NCBI GenBank assembly: GCA_947169885.1
Contig: CAMVRM010000025.1
Span: 1-44,344 of the forward strand
Origin: an uncultured Ruminococcus sp.
Lineage (GTDB): Bacteria; Bacillota; Clostridia; Oscillospirales; Ruminococcaceae
Direction: 5' to 3'
DNA: 44,344 bases
Shown in pieces: positions 15,325 through 23,271 of this stretch (the first letter of the stretch is position 1; each line of letters begins with the position of its first letter). A program made the translations under genes and the position numbers. The notes beneath the pieces are model-generated. The model searched no databases and was not told the origin of the DNA. It saw nothing but the letters and a program-made list of their open reading frames with translations.

Positions 15325-16782
15325 TTAAACCTCGACCGGCTCGAATCTTATGCGGATATTCGGGAGCTTCTCTATCGTTGCATAGCTGTTGAACATTCCG
15401 TCCTCAGCCGTCAGATCGTTCTCACCCGTTGCAGGCGGTGCAAATATCCTCAGTGTCAACTCCGCTTCACCCTCTAAGGGCTTCTCGAAAAACGCACTCA
15501 TAAGGTCTATCGTTCTCGCTTTCGGCGACTTATAGAACCACTTGCCGTTTATCTCCATCATAAGGTTGCTGTCATCATCAAAGGTCACTTCACAGAAATG
15601 AGGGTTCTTCTCAAAGTGAAGCGGTATCTCAATACCCTCTGCGTCCTGCGAACCGCCCCAGCGAAGCTTTGCAGGGAACGCAAGCTCCTCGCCCCTCGTC
15701 ATTTCGGGCTTGAAGTAGTCATCGTGGATGATTTTTTTGTATACGCCCATGAGCGGCTGTTCTATTCCGCAGTCGGAATAGTTCGGGTCTTCGATCTCAA
15801 GACCCAGCCTGCCCCTGTCACGGAACTGATACATCGAAAATGCGTTGAACCAGCCCTGCTCGGGGTCTGCTTTCAGCATATCGCAGTATTCTTTCACCAT
15901 GTCAGCCTGCTCATAAGGTCCTGTAACATCGCCGTCAGCGTTGAACTCGCTCATGACCATGGGTTTCTTCACGCCGCCGTTTATCTCAGTCAGACGCTTG
16001 CAGGTGCGCTTTGTCCACTCGTAAACGTTCTTGATGTTGTCACGGGCGTGAGTTGTCTCGGAGGGGGTGTTGCCGCCCTGATTGCGCTCTGCAACATCGT
16101 AAGGCCAGCCCCAGTGTAAAGCGAAATACTTGTCAACGCTCCAAATGTCGGTGTCCTTGAACGCCTGCTCAAACTCTTTTTCCATTTCGATCTCGCCCTT
16201 TGAGTCGTCGATACCGCCTGCGCAGAGTATCGTTGAAACGTTCGGAGCGTATTCTTTCAGTATCTTGTTGAAACGGCAGTAGAAATCAGCGATCTCCTGA
16301 TAAGTAGCACGCTTTGTGAAGCTGAACCAGTTGCCGGTTGCTTCGTGGTTTATCCTGAGCTGCATACGTCCGAAAGTTTTCAGATCGTTTGCGATAGCGA
16401 TAAGGTGTTCGTCCGAAACGTTCGGGTCAATGGTAAGCGTAAGGATAACTTCCTGACCGTGGCGGCGTACATCACGCATATAGTTGAAAGGCTCGCCCTC
16501 GGTATTGCCGTTCAGACCGCCTTTATAGGTGAAGTAATCATCATAAGGATAATCCCACGCAAAAGAAACGTCCATATCCTTGCAGGCTTCGGAAATTCTC
16601 TGAGGGAACTCCTTGTCCAGCGGATAGTAGCAGTACATAAGGCTTATTCCTCTGTGGGGTCTGCCAAGCTTGTGCAGGATATAGTCCTGATTGACGTATT
16701 CTCCTCTTTCCGAGCCGTCGCCCAGATCAACGGCACACTTCGCTTCGCCCATGTGGACAGCATATGCTTTCAGTTCGTTCAT
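15325..16782 (-). CDS. Cytoplasmic clan GH-A-like glycoside hydrolase (GH26-like)
   Basis: 485 residues with no signal peptide. The pattern LRINHEATGNWFSF (H146, E147) looks like the GH26 acid/base motif H-E-x-x-G-x-W, and VMSEFNADG (E279) fits the nucleophile on strand 7, so I read it as a clan GH-A TIM barrel related to GH26. Residues about 360-485 form an extra C-terminal beta-rich region (WGGSQDAEGIEIPLHF onward) that may be a beta-sandwich. It could act on imported manno- or other hemicellulose oligosaccharides, which would pair it functionally with the surface mannanase at 2311. The start is supported by GGAGG seven bases upstream. The exact family cannot be fixed by eye. Confidence 0.7.
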   Translation of the reverse strand: MNELKAYAVHMGEAKCAVDLGDGSERGEYVNQDYILHKLGRPHRGISLMYCYYPLDKEFPQRISEACKDMDVSFAWDYPYDDYFTYKGGLNGNTEGEPFNYMRDVRRHGQEVILTLTIDPNVSDEHLIAIANDLKTFGRMQLRINHEATGNWFSFTKRATYQEIADFYCRFNKILKEYAPNVSTILCAGGIDDSKGEIEMEKEFEQAFKDTDIWSVDKYFALHWGWPYDVAERNQGGNTPSETTHARDNIKNVYEWTKRTCKRLTEINGGVKKPMVMSEFNADGDVTGPYEQADMVKEYCDMLKADPEQGWFNAFSMYQFRDRGRLGLEIEDPNYSDCGIEQPLMGVYKKIIHDDYFKPEMTRGEELAFPAKLRWGGSQDAEGIEIPLHFEKNPHFCEVTFDDDSNLMMEINGKWFYKSPKARTIDLMSAFFEKPLEGEAELTLRIFAPPATGENDLTAEDGMFNSYATIEKLPNIRIRFEPVEV

Positions 16783-16818
16783 GTTAATACCTCCGTGTTA
16801 TTTATATTATCTATTATT

Positions 16819-17124
16819 TTACTTTTCTATTGACAGCGGCACATCGCAGTAAGGGCAGCAGTCAGGGCTGTTGTGCATGAGTTTCACCGATGCTCCGCAG
16901 TTGCCGCATATGACCGTGCGTTCCTTAAAGTCCTGCGGCGGTTCTTTCTTGATATAAGTGTGAAAGACTTTTTTCTCATAGTCATAGTTGATATTTTCGA
17001 GAAAGCCCTTTTTTTGCAGTTTAGGGAGCAAAACAGACGGCTCTTTCAGCCTCAGTTCCCTTTCAACTGTCTCAGCAGAAATATCTGTTTTATTATATGT
17101 ATAGAAGAATTCTGCGATAGTCAT
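16819..17124 (-). CDS. Small zinc-ribbon protein with winged-helix-like N-terminus
   Basis: About 101 residues. The C-terminus has four cysteines in a zinc-ribbon arrangement, CGNCGAS and CCPYCD. The N-terminal part (MTIAEFFYTYNKTDISAETVERELRLKE, residues 1-28) is helical and resembles a small DNA-binding or adaptor domain, but I do not recognise a named family. A longer reading frame opens at a TTG (17187), overlapping the upstream gene. I chose the ATG at 17124 because GGAG lies exactly 7 nt before it and no Shine-Dalgarno precedes the TTG. Its stop (16819-16821) sits at the end of two heptamer units (16807-16820). Confidence 0.7.
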   Translation of the reverse strand: MTIAEFFYTYNKTDISAETVERELRLKEPSVLLPKLQKKGFLENINYDYEKKVFHTYIKKEPPQDFKERTVICGNCGASVKLMHNSPDCCPYCDVPLSIEK

Positions 17125-17167
17125 AGCTTTACTCCGTCTGAGCATACGTATGACCGTAACTTTTATA

Positions 17168-18253
17168 TCAGCCCTGATCCGCCGCAAGCTGTTCGTTCAC
17201 AATGTCGAACTGTTTTGCAAGCTTGCGGAATATCTTGTCACAAGTATCCGTTTCGGGAACTTGCTCCGTCATGATTATCAGAATGAACGGCGAATCAGCA
17301 TAGCATATCGCACAGTCATGATAACATTCCTGCTCAATATCCGAACCATACTTGTGCGAAACAGGATACTTGTCTTTCAGTTCGGCGGTTATCTGCGTTT
17401 CAAGGTCTGTCTTCCGCATAAGCTTCGTCAGCCATTCACCACGCTTAGTGTCCTGCGCATAAAAGAAAATGTCCTCATATTCTTTCAGCAGGTCGGCGGC
17501 GGTGCATTCGTTGAAGTAGTAGTCATACCCAAGATAATAATTCGCCCCAAGTTCCGCATTCATCTCATTGAAACCCTCAAAACCGTATTTCTTCACAAGG
17601 TTCATGTATGCGGAATTGTCCGACTCGGTTATCGCAAGCCTGATAAGTTCCCTTGCCGTGAACTTGCTCCCATAGCCTGCGTCCGAAACGGTGTCGATAT
17701 ACGGATACCATAACTCGGTTATCTTCACTTTTTCGTCAAGGTCGATACCGCTTTCCAGCAGATACTTGCAGAACGGCGCTTTGATAGTTGAACAGCAGCC
17801 GTAATACCTGCCGTTATTGTAGGAACACTGTGCGCCCGTTTCAAGGTTCTCATACTCAAAACTCAGGTCATAACCGAACGAATCGCACAGCTTATCTATC
17901 TCCTCAAATGCTTTTTTAAGCTTCTTGTTTGAATAGACCTTTTTCGGGAAATCCGATGTTGAAAACCTGTGACCCGAAAGTATATCTTTTTTTATCGCAG
18001 TCGGTTCTTTCAGTGCTTGCGTTTCGACAGCAGTTGTTTCGACAGCAGGTCTTGCAGTGGTTGTCATTGTTGTAACAGCGGAAGTCACAACATTGGTTTC
18101 AGCGGTCTGTTCAGCAGGAACAGCCTCAGCCGTCACAGAAGCCGTTACAGCCTCTTTTGTCTCGTCAGCCTCAGCCGCCTGTACCGATGCTCCGCAGCCT
18201 GTGAGCAGAACTGCCGTTGTGAGCAGTGCCGCCGCTTTCATATTTTTATACAT
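17168..18253 (-). CDS. Lipoprotein with class A beta-lactamase-like serine hydrolase domain
   Basis: A lipoprotein signal with lipobox LLTGC (Cys20) is followed by a Thr/Ala/Val-rich linker (about 25-85) and a serine beta-lactamase-fold domain (about 105-355). The catalytic motifs are S155-T-I-K158 (SxxK) and S211-D-N213 (SxN). The third motif, usually KTG, reads K301-Y-G303. No clear Glu166 motif was found, so this is more likely a D,D-peptidase-like or peptidoglycan-sensing surface protein than an antibiotic-resistance enzyme. The start at 18253 has AAGG about 9-11 nt upstream. A second beta-lactamase-fold protein at 23272 keeps an intact KTG. Confidence 0.8.
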   Translation of the reverse strand: MYKNMKAAALLTTAVLLTGCGASVQAAEADETKEAVTASVTAEAVPAEQTAETNVVTSAVTTMTTTARPAVETTAVETQALKEPTAIKKDILSGHRFSTSDFPKKVYSNKKLKKAFEEIDKLCDSFGYDLSFEYENLETGAQCSYNNGRYYGCCSTIKAPFCKYLLESGIDLDEKVKITELWYPYIDTVSDAGYGSKFTARELIRLAITESDNSAYMNLVKKYGFEGFNEMNAELGANYYLGYDYYFNECTAADLLKEYEDIFFYAQDTKRGEWLTKLMRKTDLETQITAELKDKYPVSHKYGSDIEQECYHDCAICYADSPFILIIMTEQVPETDTCDKIFRKLAKQFDIVNEQLAADQG

Positions 18254-18608
18254 ATTAGTGACCTTTCATTTTGGCAGTCAAAAGCGATATACAAGACTAT
18301 TTTAGCACATATTTCGTCAAATGTCAATGCAATTTGAATTAAGAAATCAGAAATTTGAAACAGGGAACAAGTGACAAATTTTAATGTTGCTTTTTTGAAT
18401 ATAGTTTTATTGAAAAATAACATGGGCAAATGCTTATCATATATCAAAAATTTCCATTTAAACGTCAATGTAAAAATATGAAACTTTATAAGACTGAATA
18501 TTTTATTATCTGCAAGGATATTATTATTCAATAGTTTATGCACAATTTTAAGCCGATTTTTAGGATAATATGCACAAAAGTCAGGCGTGTTTTTGTCTTT
18601 TATGTATA

Positions 18609-18637
18609 TTGACAATGACGTTAAATTAGTCTATAAT
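18609..18637 (+). promoter_or_regulatory. Consensus sigma-A promoter of the second sugar-binding lipoprotein
   Basis: TTGACA (18609-18614), a 17-nt spacer and TATAAT (18632-18637), a perfect consensus. The leader to the ATG at 18733 is about 90 nt. The rest of the 18254-18608 spacer is AT-rich and I saw no other gene or clear structure in it. Confidence 0.9.
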
Positions 18638-18732
18638 TTAACTATATTCAGGCAAAATGTCTGACTGAAATGCACTTCTAAAAGAATTTTGCACAACAGT
18701 TCACGATTTTTTTGAAAGGTAAAGGTGTTCAT

Positions 18733-20160
18733 ATGATAAACAGAAAACTCAAAAGAACAGCGGCACTTCTTGCGGCAGTACTCTCCGTCAGTGCGGCAGT
18801 CGGCTGCGGAAACAGCGGCAGTTCGTCCGAAGATGATGTTTCGCAGGTCGAGACAGTCTCGGTCAACGATACTGACGAGATAGACTCTATACCCGAGGGC
18901 GCAGCGACTGAGATACGCTGGATGGGTACATATGACCTCAATCCCTCAAAGGGTCAGGACAAAACTGTTGAAATGACGCTTTTCAACAACAAGGGCGGTA
19001 CAGTCGTGTGGGATCAGGTCATTGACAGTCAGAAGTTCGACAAGCTTGCGGCAGCTATCATGTCCAAACAGAACGTCCCCGATATTTTCAAGTATGAATG
19101 GCTCGCTTTCCCCTGTCAGGTGGTCAAGGATATGTATCAGCCCGTTGACGACATCGTGAACTTTGACGATGCGCTCTGGACTGACACGAAAGAAACTGCC
19201 GATCAGTTTGAAATGGCAGGCAAGCACTACGTTGCGCCTATCTCTTTCGAGCCGACAACTTTCATGATGTATGACTATGACCTTATCCAGAGCGAGGGAC
19301 TTGACGATCCTTACGAGCTGTACATAAACGGCGAGTGGAACTGGGATAACTGGGTAGACCTTATCAACACTTTCTGCTCGAATGCGTCGGGCGATGATGA
19401 ACGCTACGGCATAAACGGCTGGTTCAACACCCAGATAATCCAGCAGACGGGCAAGACCATGATAAACTACGACAAGGCAAACAACCAGTTCGTTTCAAAC
19501 CTCAACGATCCCGACATCGAGCGTGCCGAGAATATGCTCTATGAGCTGGGAAAGAACGGCTATATCTTCGACACATGGACAGGAAGTGCGAGCAACACCC
19601 TCAAAGGCGGAAACGTTCTGTTTTACAGTATGGGAACATGGGCGATGACAGGAAACGCAGGACCTAAGGACGGCGATGACTGGCGCATAGTTCCGATGCC
19701 CTCCGACCCGAACACCGATGAGAAGTATATGTCCTCAGCTATGACCGCTTATATGTGGGTCAAGGGCAGTGACAAGAGCGATGCCGTCAAAACATGGTTC
19801 GAGTGCTGCCGTATCGCTGCGACCAGCGATGAATACAAGGAAAACGGCAAGGAGAAATTCCTCAACGCCAACCCCCACTGGACAGAAGATATGTATCAGG
19901 TCATCGTTGACGCTTCTTCCACCGAATACAAGCAGGTGTTCGACTACGGCTACGGCATCTCGGGCACGCTTTCGGACGACAACTCCAACGAGGACGGCAG
20001 CTGCGTAACAAGAAAACTCTATGAGTTCACCAACAAGACTGACGATGCAGGTCATCGCTACACATGGAGCGAACTGCGAGAGAGCTGGGGCTCGACTGTC
20101 GAGAGCGAACTCAAAGACATAAACGCCGCGATCTCTGCTTATATTTCCGCTAACAGCTGA
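18733..20160 (+). CDS. Family-1 extracellular sugar-binding lipoprotein
   Basis: 475 residues. A lipoprotein signal (LKRTAALLAAVLSVSAAVGC) is followed by a Ser/Asp-rich spacer and a periplasmic-binding-like fold typical of family-1 solute-binding proteins: IRWMGTYDLNPS, VPDIFKYEWLAFPC, GEWNWDNWVDLINTF and FYSMGTWAMTG. The tryptophans and the NWDNW motif are usual for oligosaccharide-binding members. No permease or ATPase gene is adjacent, so partners are elsewhere. The start at 18733 is preferred to the in-frame TTG at 18712 because the A/G-rich AAAGGTAAAGGTG lies between them. A perfect consensus promoter and a strong terminator make it a high-expression single-gene unit. Confidence 0.9.
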   Translation: MINRKLKRTAALLAAVLSVSAAVGCGNSGSSSEDDVSQVETVSVNDTDEIDSIPEGAATEIRWMGTYDLNPSKGQDKTVEMTLFNNKGGTVVWDQVIDSQKFDKLAAAIMSKQNVPDIFKYEWLAFPCQVVKDMYQPVDDIVNFDDALWTDTKETADQFEMAGKHYVAPISFEPTTFMMYDYDLIQSEGLDDPYELYINGEWNWDNWVDLINTFCSNASGDDERYGINGWFNTQIIQQTGKTMINYDKANNQFVSNLNDPDIERAENMLYELGKNGYIFDTWTGSASNTLKGGNVLFYSMGTWAMTGNAGPKDGDDWRIVPMPSDPNTDEKYMSSAMTAYMWVKGSDKSDAVKTWFECCRIAATSDEYKENGKEKFLNANPHWTEDMYQVIVDASSTEYKQVFDYGYGISGTLSDDNSNEDGSCVTRKLYEFTNKTDDAGHRYTWSELRESWGSTVESELKDINAAISAYISANS

Positions 20161-20172
20161 TAAATATTTCTT

Positions 20173-20207
20173 TCTCCCCTTTGCACACGCACAGGGGAGA
20201 TTTTTTT
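20173..20207 (+). terminator. Intrinsic terminator of the sugar-binding lipoprotein gene
   Basis: TCTCCCCT (20173-20180) pairs with AGGGGAGA (20193-20200), followed by seven T. Confidence 0.9.
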
Positions 20208-20242
20208 CAGATAACAGATAAAAGATAAGAAATAAGAAATAA
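20208..20242 (+). repeat. Heptamer array directly after a terminator
   Basis: Five units in gene orientation: CAGATAA, CAGATAA, AAGATAA, GAAATAA, GAAATAA. It begins one base after the terminator T-run, and its far side reads GGCGCACA in reverse complement, identical to the leader of the array at 20895. Confidence 0.85.
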
Positions 20243-20257
20243 TGTGCGCCCCTACAT

Positions 20258-20346
20258 GGCGTATAAAAATACGCTGTCATAAGAATCATACGCTTGACCT
20301 ATACGCCAAAAACCACGTATTTACGCCACTTATACGCCTATACGCC
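20258..20346. repeat. TATACGCC octamer repeats
   Basis: Copies of TATACGCC or its complement GGCGTATA occur at 20258-20265 (inverse), 20300-20307, 20331-20338 and 20339-20346, with variants near 20287 and 20320. The last two are a perfect head-to-tail tandem. GGCGTATAAAAATACGC at 20258-20274 recurs at 20781-20797. Confidence 0.8.
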
Positions 20347-20434
20347 GTTTTTGACGGTCAGTGTATATTATGAATGATAGCTGAACGTCATCAGGCACGT
20401 CCACAAGTTCTTTTACCATATTGAATATCGACAT
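20330..20434 (-). CDS. Possible 34-residue small protein or gene remnant
   Basis: An ATG (20432-20434) preceded by AGAGAGG seven bases upstream opens a 34-codon frame, MSIFNMVKELVDVPDDVQLS followed by FIIYTDRQKRRIGV. The Shine-Dalgarno is as good as those of the certain genes around it. The last five residues and the stop are encoded by the TATACGCC tandem repeat, as if the repeat had truncated a longer gene. A TATGAT at 20459-20464 could be a -10, but the -35 is poor. I do not recognise the peptide. It may be a remnant rather than a working gene. Confidence 0.4.
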   Translation of the reverse strand: MSIFNMVKELVDVPDDVQLSFIIYTDRQKRRIGV

Positions 20435-20676
20435 ATTATCGCCTCTCTTTCAAGTAATATCATACTCAAAAAAGTAAAAAGTAAATAGATAATTTGCGTG
20501 AATTTTAAATATATAAATATTCATACTTTCAGCCGTTTTATATCAGAAATAGTAATTTGACCTATTTGAAGTTAATATTGATATGTTTTGAGCCGATAAA
20601 GCCGAAAAAAGCCGCATATATATGAAAATGCCCCTTTGTCCAAATAACAGACGGTTTAAAATATTTATATAAATTC
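20435..20676. other. AT-rich non-coding spacer
   Basis: AT-rich, with AAAGTAAAAAGTAAATAG-type runs and several GCCGAAAAAAGCCG-like segments near 20600-20615. I see no gene. Confidence 0.4.
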
Positions 20677-20767
20677 TTATCTCTTATTTATTATCTCTTA
20701 TCTCTTATCTCTCATCTCTTATCTCTTATTTATTGTCTCTTATCTGTTATTTATTATCTAATATCTG
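20677..20767. repeat. Longest heptamer array (13 units)
   Basis: Thirteen consecutive 7-bp units on the plus strand, in order TTATCTC, TTATTTA, TTATCTC x3, TCATCTC, TTATCTC, TTATTTA, TTGTCTC, TTATCTG, TTATTTA, TTATCTA, ATATCTG. The period is strictly seven for the whole 91 bp; the changes are substitutions, not indels. Confidence 0.92.
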
Positions 20768-20772
20768 TTTAC

Positions 20773-20799
20773 GGCGTATAGGCGTATAAAAATACGCCT
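20773..20799. repeat. Second octamer block with palindrome
   Basis: GGCGTATA at 20773-20780 and 20781-20788 in tandem; the second copy starts the palindrome AGGCGTATAAAAATACGCCT. It is in inverse orientation to the block at 20331-20346, so the two blocks face each other across the 20.35-20.77 kb spacer. Confidence 0.8.
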
Positions 20800-20845
20800 G
20801 TACAGAACTTTATCTTTATTTAGACCCTTGAACGAAGCGAACACA

Positions 20846-20929
20846 TTATCTCTTATTTATTATTTCTTATTTTAAATAACGCCGAAGGCGCACATTATTT
20901 CTTATTTCTTATCTCTTATTTCTTATTTA
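20846..20929. repeat. Two heptamer arrays with related leaders
   Basis: Units at 20846-20873 (four) and 20895-20929 (five). Their leaders are GAACGAAGCGAACACA and AACGCCGAAGGCGCACA, the second with a GCC-GAA-GGC mini-hairpin. The second array ends 10 bp before the promoter of the next gene. Confidence 0.88.
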
Positions 20930-20938
20930 TTTTATCGC

Positions 20939-20967
20939 TTGCAAAATCCGTTCAGATGTGGTATAAT
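20939..20967 (+). promoter_or_regulatory. Promoter of the wall-binding-repeat operon
   Basis: TTGCAA (20939-20944), a 17-nt spacer and TATAAT (20962-20967). The transcript would start near 20974, about 30 nt before the start codon. Confidence 0.75.
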
Positions 20968-21003
20968 ATATAGTGTACACCTTTTTTGTTTTTTTCGAGG
21001 TTG

Positions 21004-23226
21004 ATGAAATTTATGGCTATAAACAAAAATCTTACTGCTTTTACTTTGCGTTCTCACGGCTCGCTGCTTACTGCGGCACTCACTTCCGCAGCCTGCACTG
21101 TTGCTGTCGGCGCAGGGTTTATGTATTACTTCGATTACAGCCTTAACCGCTCACCCGGCTGGCATACTAACGAGGAAGGCACTTACTATATCATACGCAC
21201 CACTCATGAACGTGCGAAAGGTCTGAAACTTATCAATAACGCTTCTTACCTGTTCGATGAGGACGGCATAGTTCTGAAAGGCTGGCAGACTTTTGACGGC
21301 AATACCTATTATTTCGACCAAATGGGCGTTATGCAAAAGGGTATCATCAAGATAGACGGCGAGGAATATTACTTCTCGGACGAGTCGGGCATCTTCAAGA
21401 CGGGTCTGCATGACTTCAACGGCAAGGAATACTGCTTCAACGATCACGGCTTTCCCGACACGGGTTTCCAGAATGACGGCAAGTATTATTACAGCCCCAC
21501 AGGTGAACGTATCCTCGGACTTGCCGAAATAAACGGCTACTGGTACTATTTCTATGAGTCGGGAGAAAAAGAGGGTCAGCGTGCTTCGGGCTTCACCGAG
21601 ATAGACGGCAACACCTATTATTTCGCCGATGACGGTCACATGGTAACAGGCAAGACGGTCATAAACGGCGAACTTTATGATTTTCAGTCGAACGGCATAA
21701 TGTTCACAGGCTGGACTAAGGACGATTCGGGCAAGTTCTTTATGCACGCCGACGAAAAAACAGGCGTGTTCGCTCAGGGCTTCGTCACGATCGACGGCAA
21801 AGATTATTACTTCGATCAGGATCACCATATGGTCAAAGGCTGGCAGATGATAGCAGGCGACAACTATCATTTTGACGATGTGGGCGTTATGACAGTCGGC
21901 TGGTTCACGGACAACGGCAACAAATATTACTTCAATGCTGACGGCAAGGCGGCTAAGGGCTTTATCAAAGAGGGGTATGATTACTACTACTTCGGCGACA
22001 GCAACAAGCTTTGCTACGGCTGGTACAAGTTCGGCGGTCAGTTATATTACTTCGGCACTGACGGCAAGGTATGGCAGGGCTTTTATGAAGAGGACGGCGA
22101 TGTTTACTACTTCGACCAGAAAACGCATCAGGCTGCCGAGGGTCTGACACACACGCTCCCATATAACGATCAGCTGAGGGCTGACATCAAGCAGTTCCGC
22201 AGTGACTACAAGCTTATGCAGAAAGCACAATCGGCTGAGACTGACAAGAAGATAAAGCTGACAGAAGATGAAAAGAACCGCCTGCGTGAACTGGAACACA
22301 CCTATCTGAGCGACAGTTCCTACGAGGCGAATGTCATAACAGCTTATAACAAACTGGGCGATTCGCTGTTCTATCAGCACTTTTTCGGAAGTGACCACAT
22401 AATAAGAGTCGGCTGGCAGAAGATCTCGGGCTTCAAGTTCTACTTTGACCCTGTGACGGGCGAAAAAATGACAGGCTGGCAGACGATAAACGGCAAGAAA
22501 TATTATCTCGGACAGTTCGGGCTGTGCGTTTCGGGAAAATGCACAGTTGACGGTCAGGAATACGAATTCAACAAGGACGGTTCACTTCCTGCGGGCATAA
22601 CCAAAACCGATGACGGCGTGCGCTGTGCTGAGGGAAACGGCTGGGTAGCTAACGATTTCCGCACCGAAAAGAACAAGACTTATTACTTTGACGAAAACGG
22701 CTATGCTGTGACGGGCTGGCGTGAGATCGGCGGCTCGATGTACTGCTTCAATTCAAGCGGCGTTTTGCAGACAGGCATTCAGAAAGACGGAAGTGCGATC
22801 TACTACATCACCACAAACGGCTCTGTCAAGAACAAATGGGTCAGCACAGACAGCGACACGACTTATTACTTCGGTTCGGACGGCATCGCAGTTGCAGGCT
22901 GGACGGAGATAGAGGGCATACTCTATTACTTCGGTTCGGACGCAAAGCTTAAAAACGGCTGGACAACAATTGACGGAAAGACCTATTACCTTGAAAAAGG
23001 CGCACAGCTTCGTGGACCGTTCACTCTCGGCGGCGTGAAGTACATCATCGGAGATGCAGGCTATGCCAAAGAGGGCTGGACAACATGGAACACTCAGAGA
23101 TATTACACAACAGCGTCAGGTATTGCATTCACAGACACAGTTCTGGAAATAGATGGCGTTACCTATAACTTCGACTCAAACGGAGTTGCAACAGTCGTCA
23201 GCGAAACGCCCGAAACAGAAGAATAA
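21004..23226 (+). CDS. Surface protein made of cell-wall/glucan-binding (CW_binding) repeats
   Basis: About 740 residues. A membrane segment (SLLTAALTSAACTVAVGAGF) follows a short N-terminus; the rest is roughly thirty ~20-residue repeats of the choline/glucan-binding type (consensus G-W-x-x-x-x-G-x-x-Y-Y-F-x-x-x-G). The run is interrupted once by a charged helical stretch (near residues 380-460, PYNDQLRADIKQFRSDYK onward) that looks like a coiled coil. I see no catalytic domain. Such repeats bind wall choline or alpha-glucans in other species; the ligand here is unknown. The start is uncertain among TTG 20986, ATG 21004 and ATG 21013: GAGG at 20997-21000 is rather close to 21004 and rather far from 21013. 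It is the first gene of an operon with 23272 and 24210. Confidence 0.9.
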   Translation: MKFMAINKNLTAFTLRSHGSLLTAALTSAACTVAVGAGFMYYFDYSLNRSPGWHTNEEGTYYIIRTTHERAKGLKLINNASYLFDEDGIVLKGWQTFDGNTYYFDQMGVMQKGIIKIDGEEYYFSDESGIFKTGLHDFNGKEYCFNDHGFPDTGFQNDGKYYYSPTGERILGLAEINGYWYYFYESGEKEGQRASGFTEIDGNTYYFADDGHMVTGKTVINGELYDFQSNGIMFTGWTKDDSGKFFMHADEKTGVFAQGFVTIDGKDYYFDQDHHMVKGWQMIAGDNYHFDDVGVMTVGWFTDNGNKYYFNADGKAAKGFIKEGYDYYYFGDSNKLCYGWYKFGGQLYYFGTDGKVWQGFYEEDGDVYYFDQKTHQAAEGLTHTLPYNDQLRADIKQFRSDYKLMQKAQSAETDKKIKLTEDEKNRLRELEHTYLSDSSYEANVITAYNKLGDSLFYQHFFGSDHIIRVGWQKISGFKFYFDPVTGEKMTGWQTINGKKYYLGQFGLCVSGKCTVDGQEYEFNKDGSLPAGITKTDDGVRCAEGNGWVANDFRTEKNKTYYFDENGYAVTGWREIGGSMYCFNSSGVLQTGIQKDGSAIYYITTNGSVKNKWVSTDSDTTYYFGSDGIAVAGWTEIEGILYYFGSDAKLKNGWTTIDGKTYYLEKGAQLRGPFTLGGVKYIIGDAGYAKEGWTTWNTQRYYTTASGIAFTDTVLEIDGVTYNFDSNGVATVVSETPETEE

Positions 23227-23271
23227 AGAACTTAGAACGTTCACATACGATCGTCTTGGAGGTGATCGGTC

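Noticed and set aside
20677-20929. CRISPR-like array
   Set aside because: The units are 7 bp with no unique spacers and no cas genes are present.
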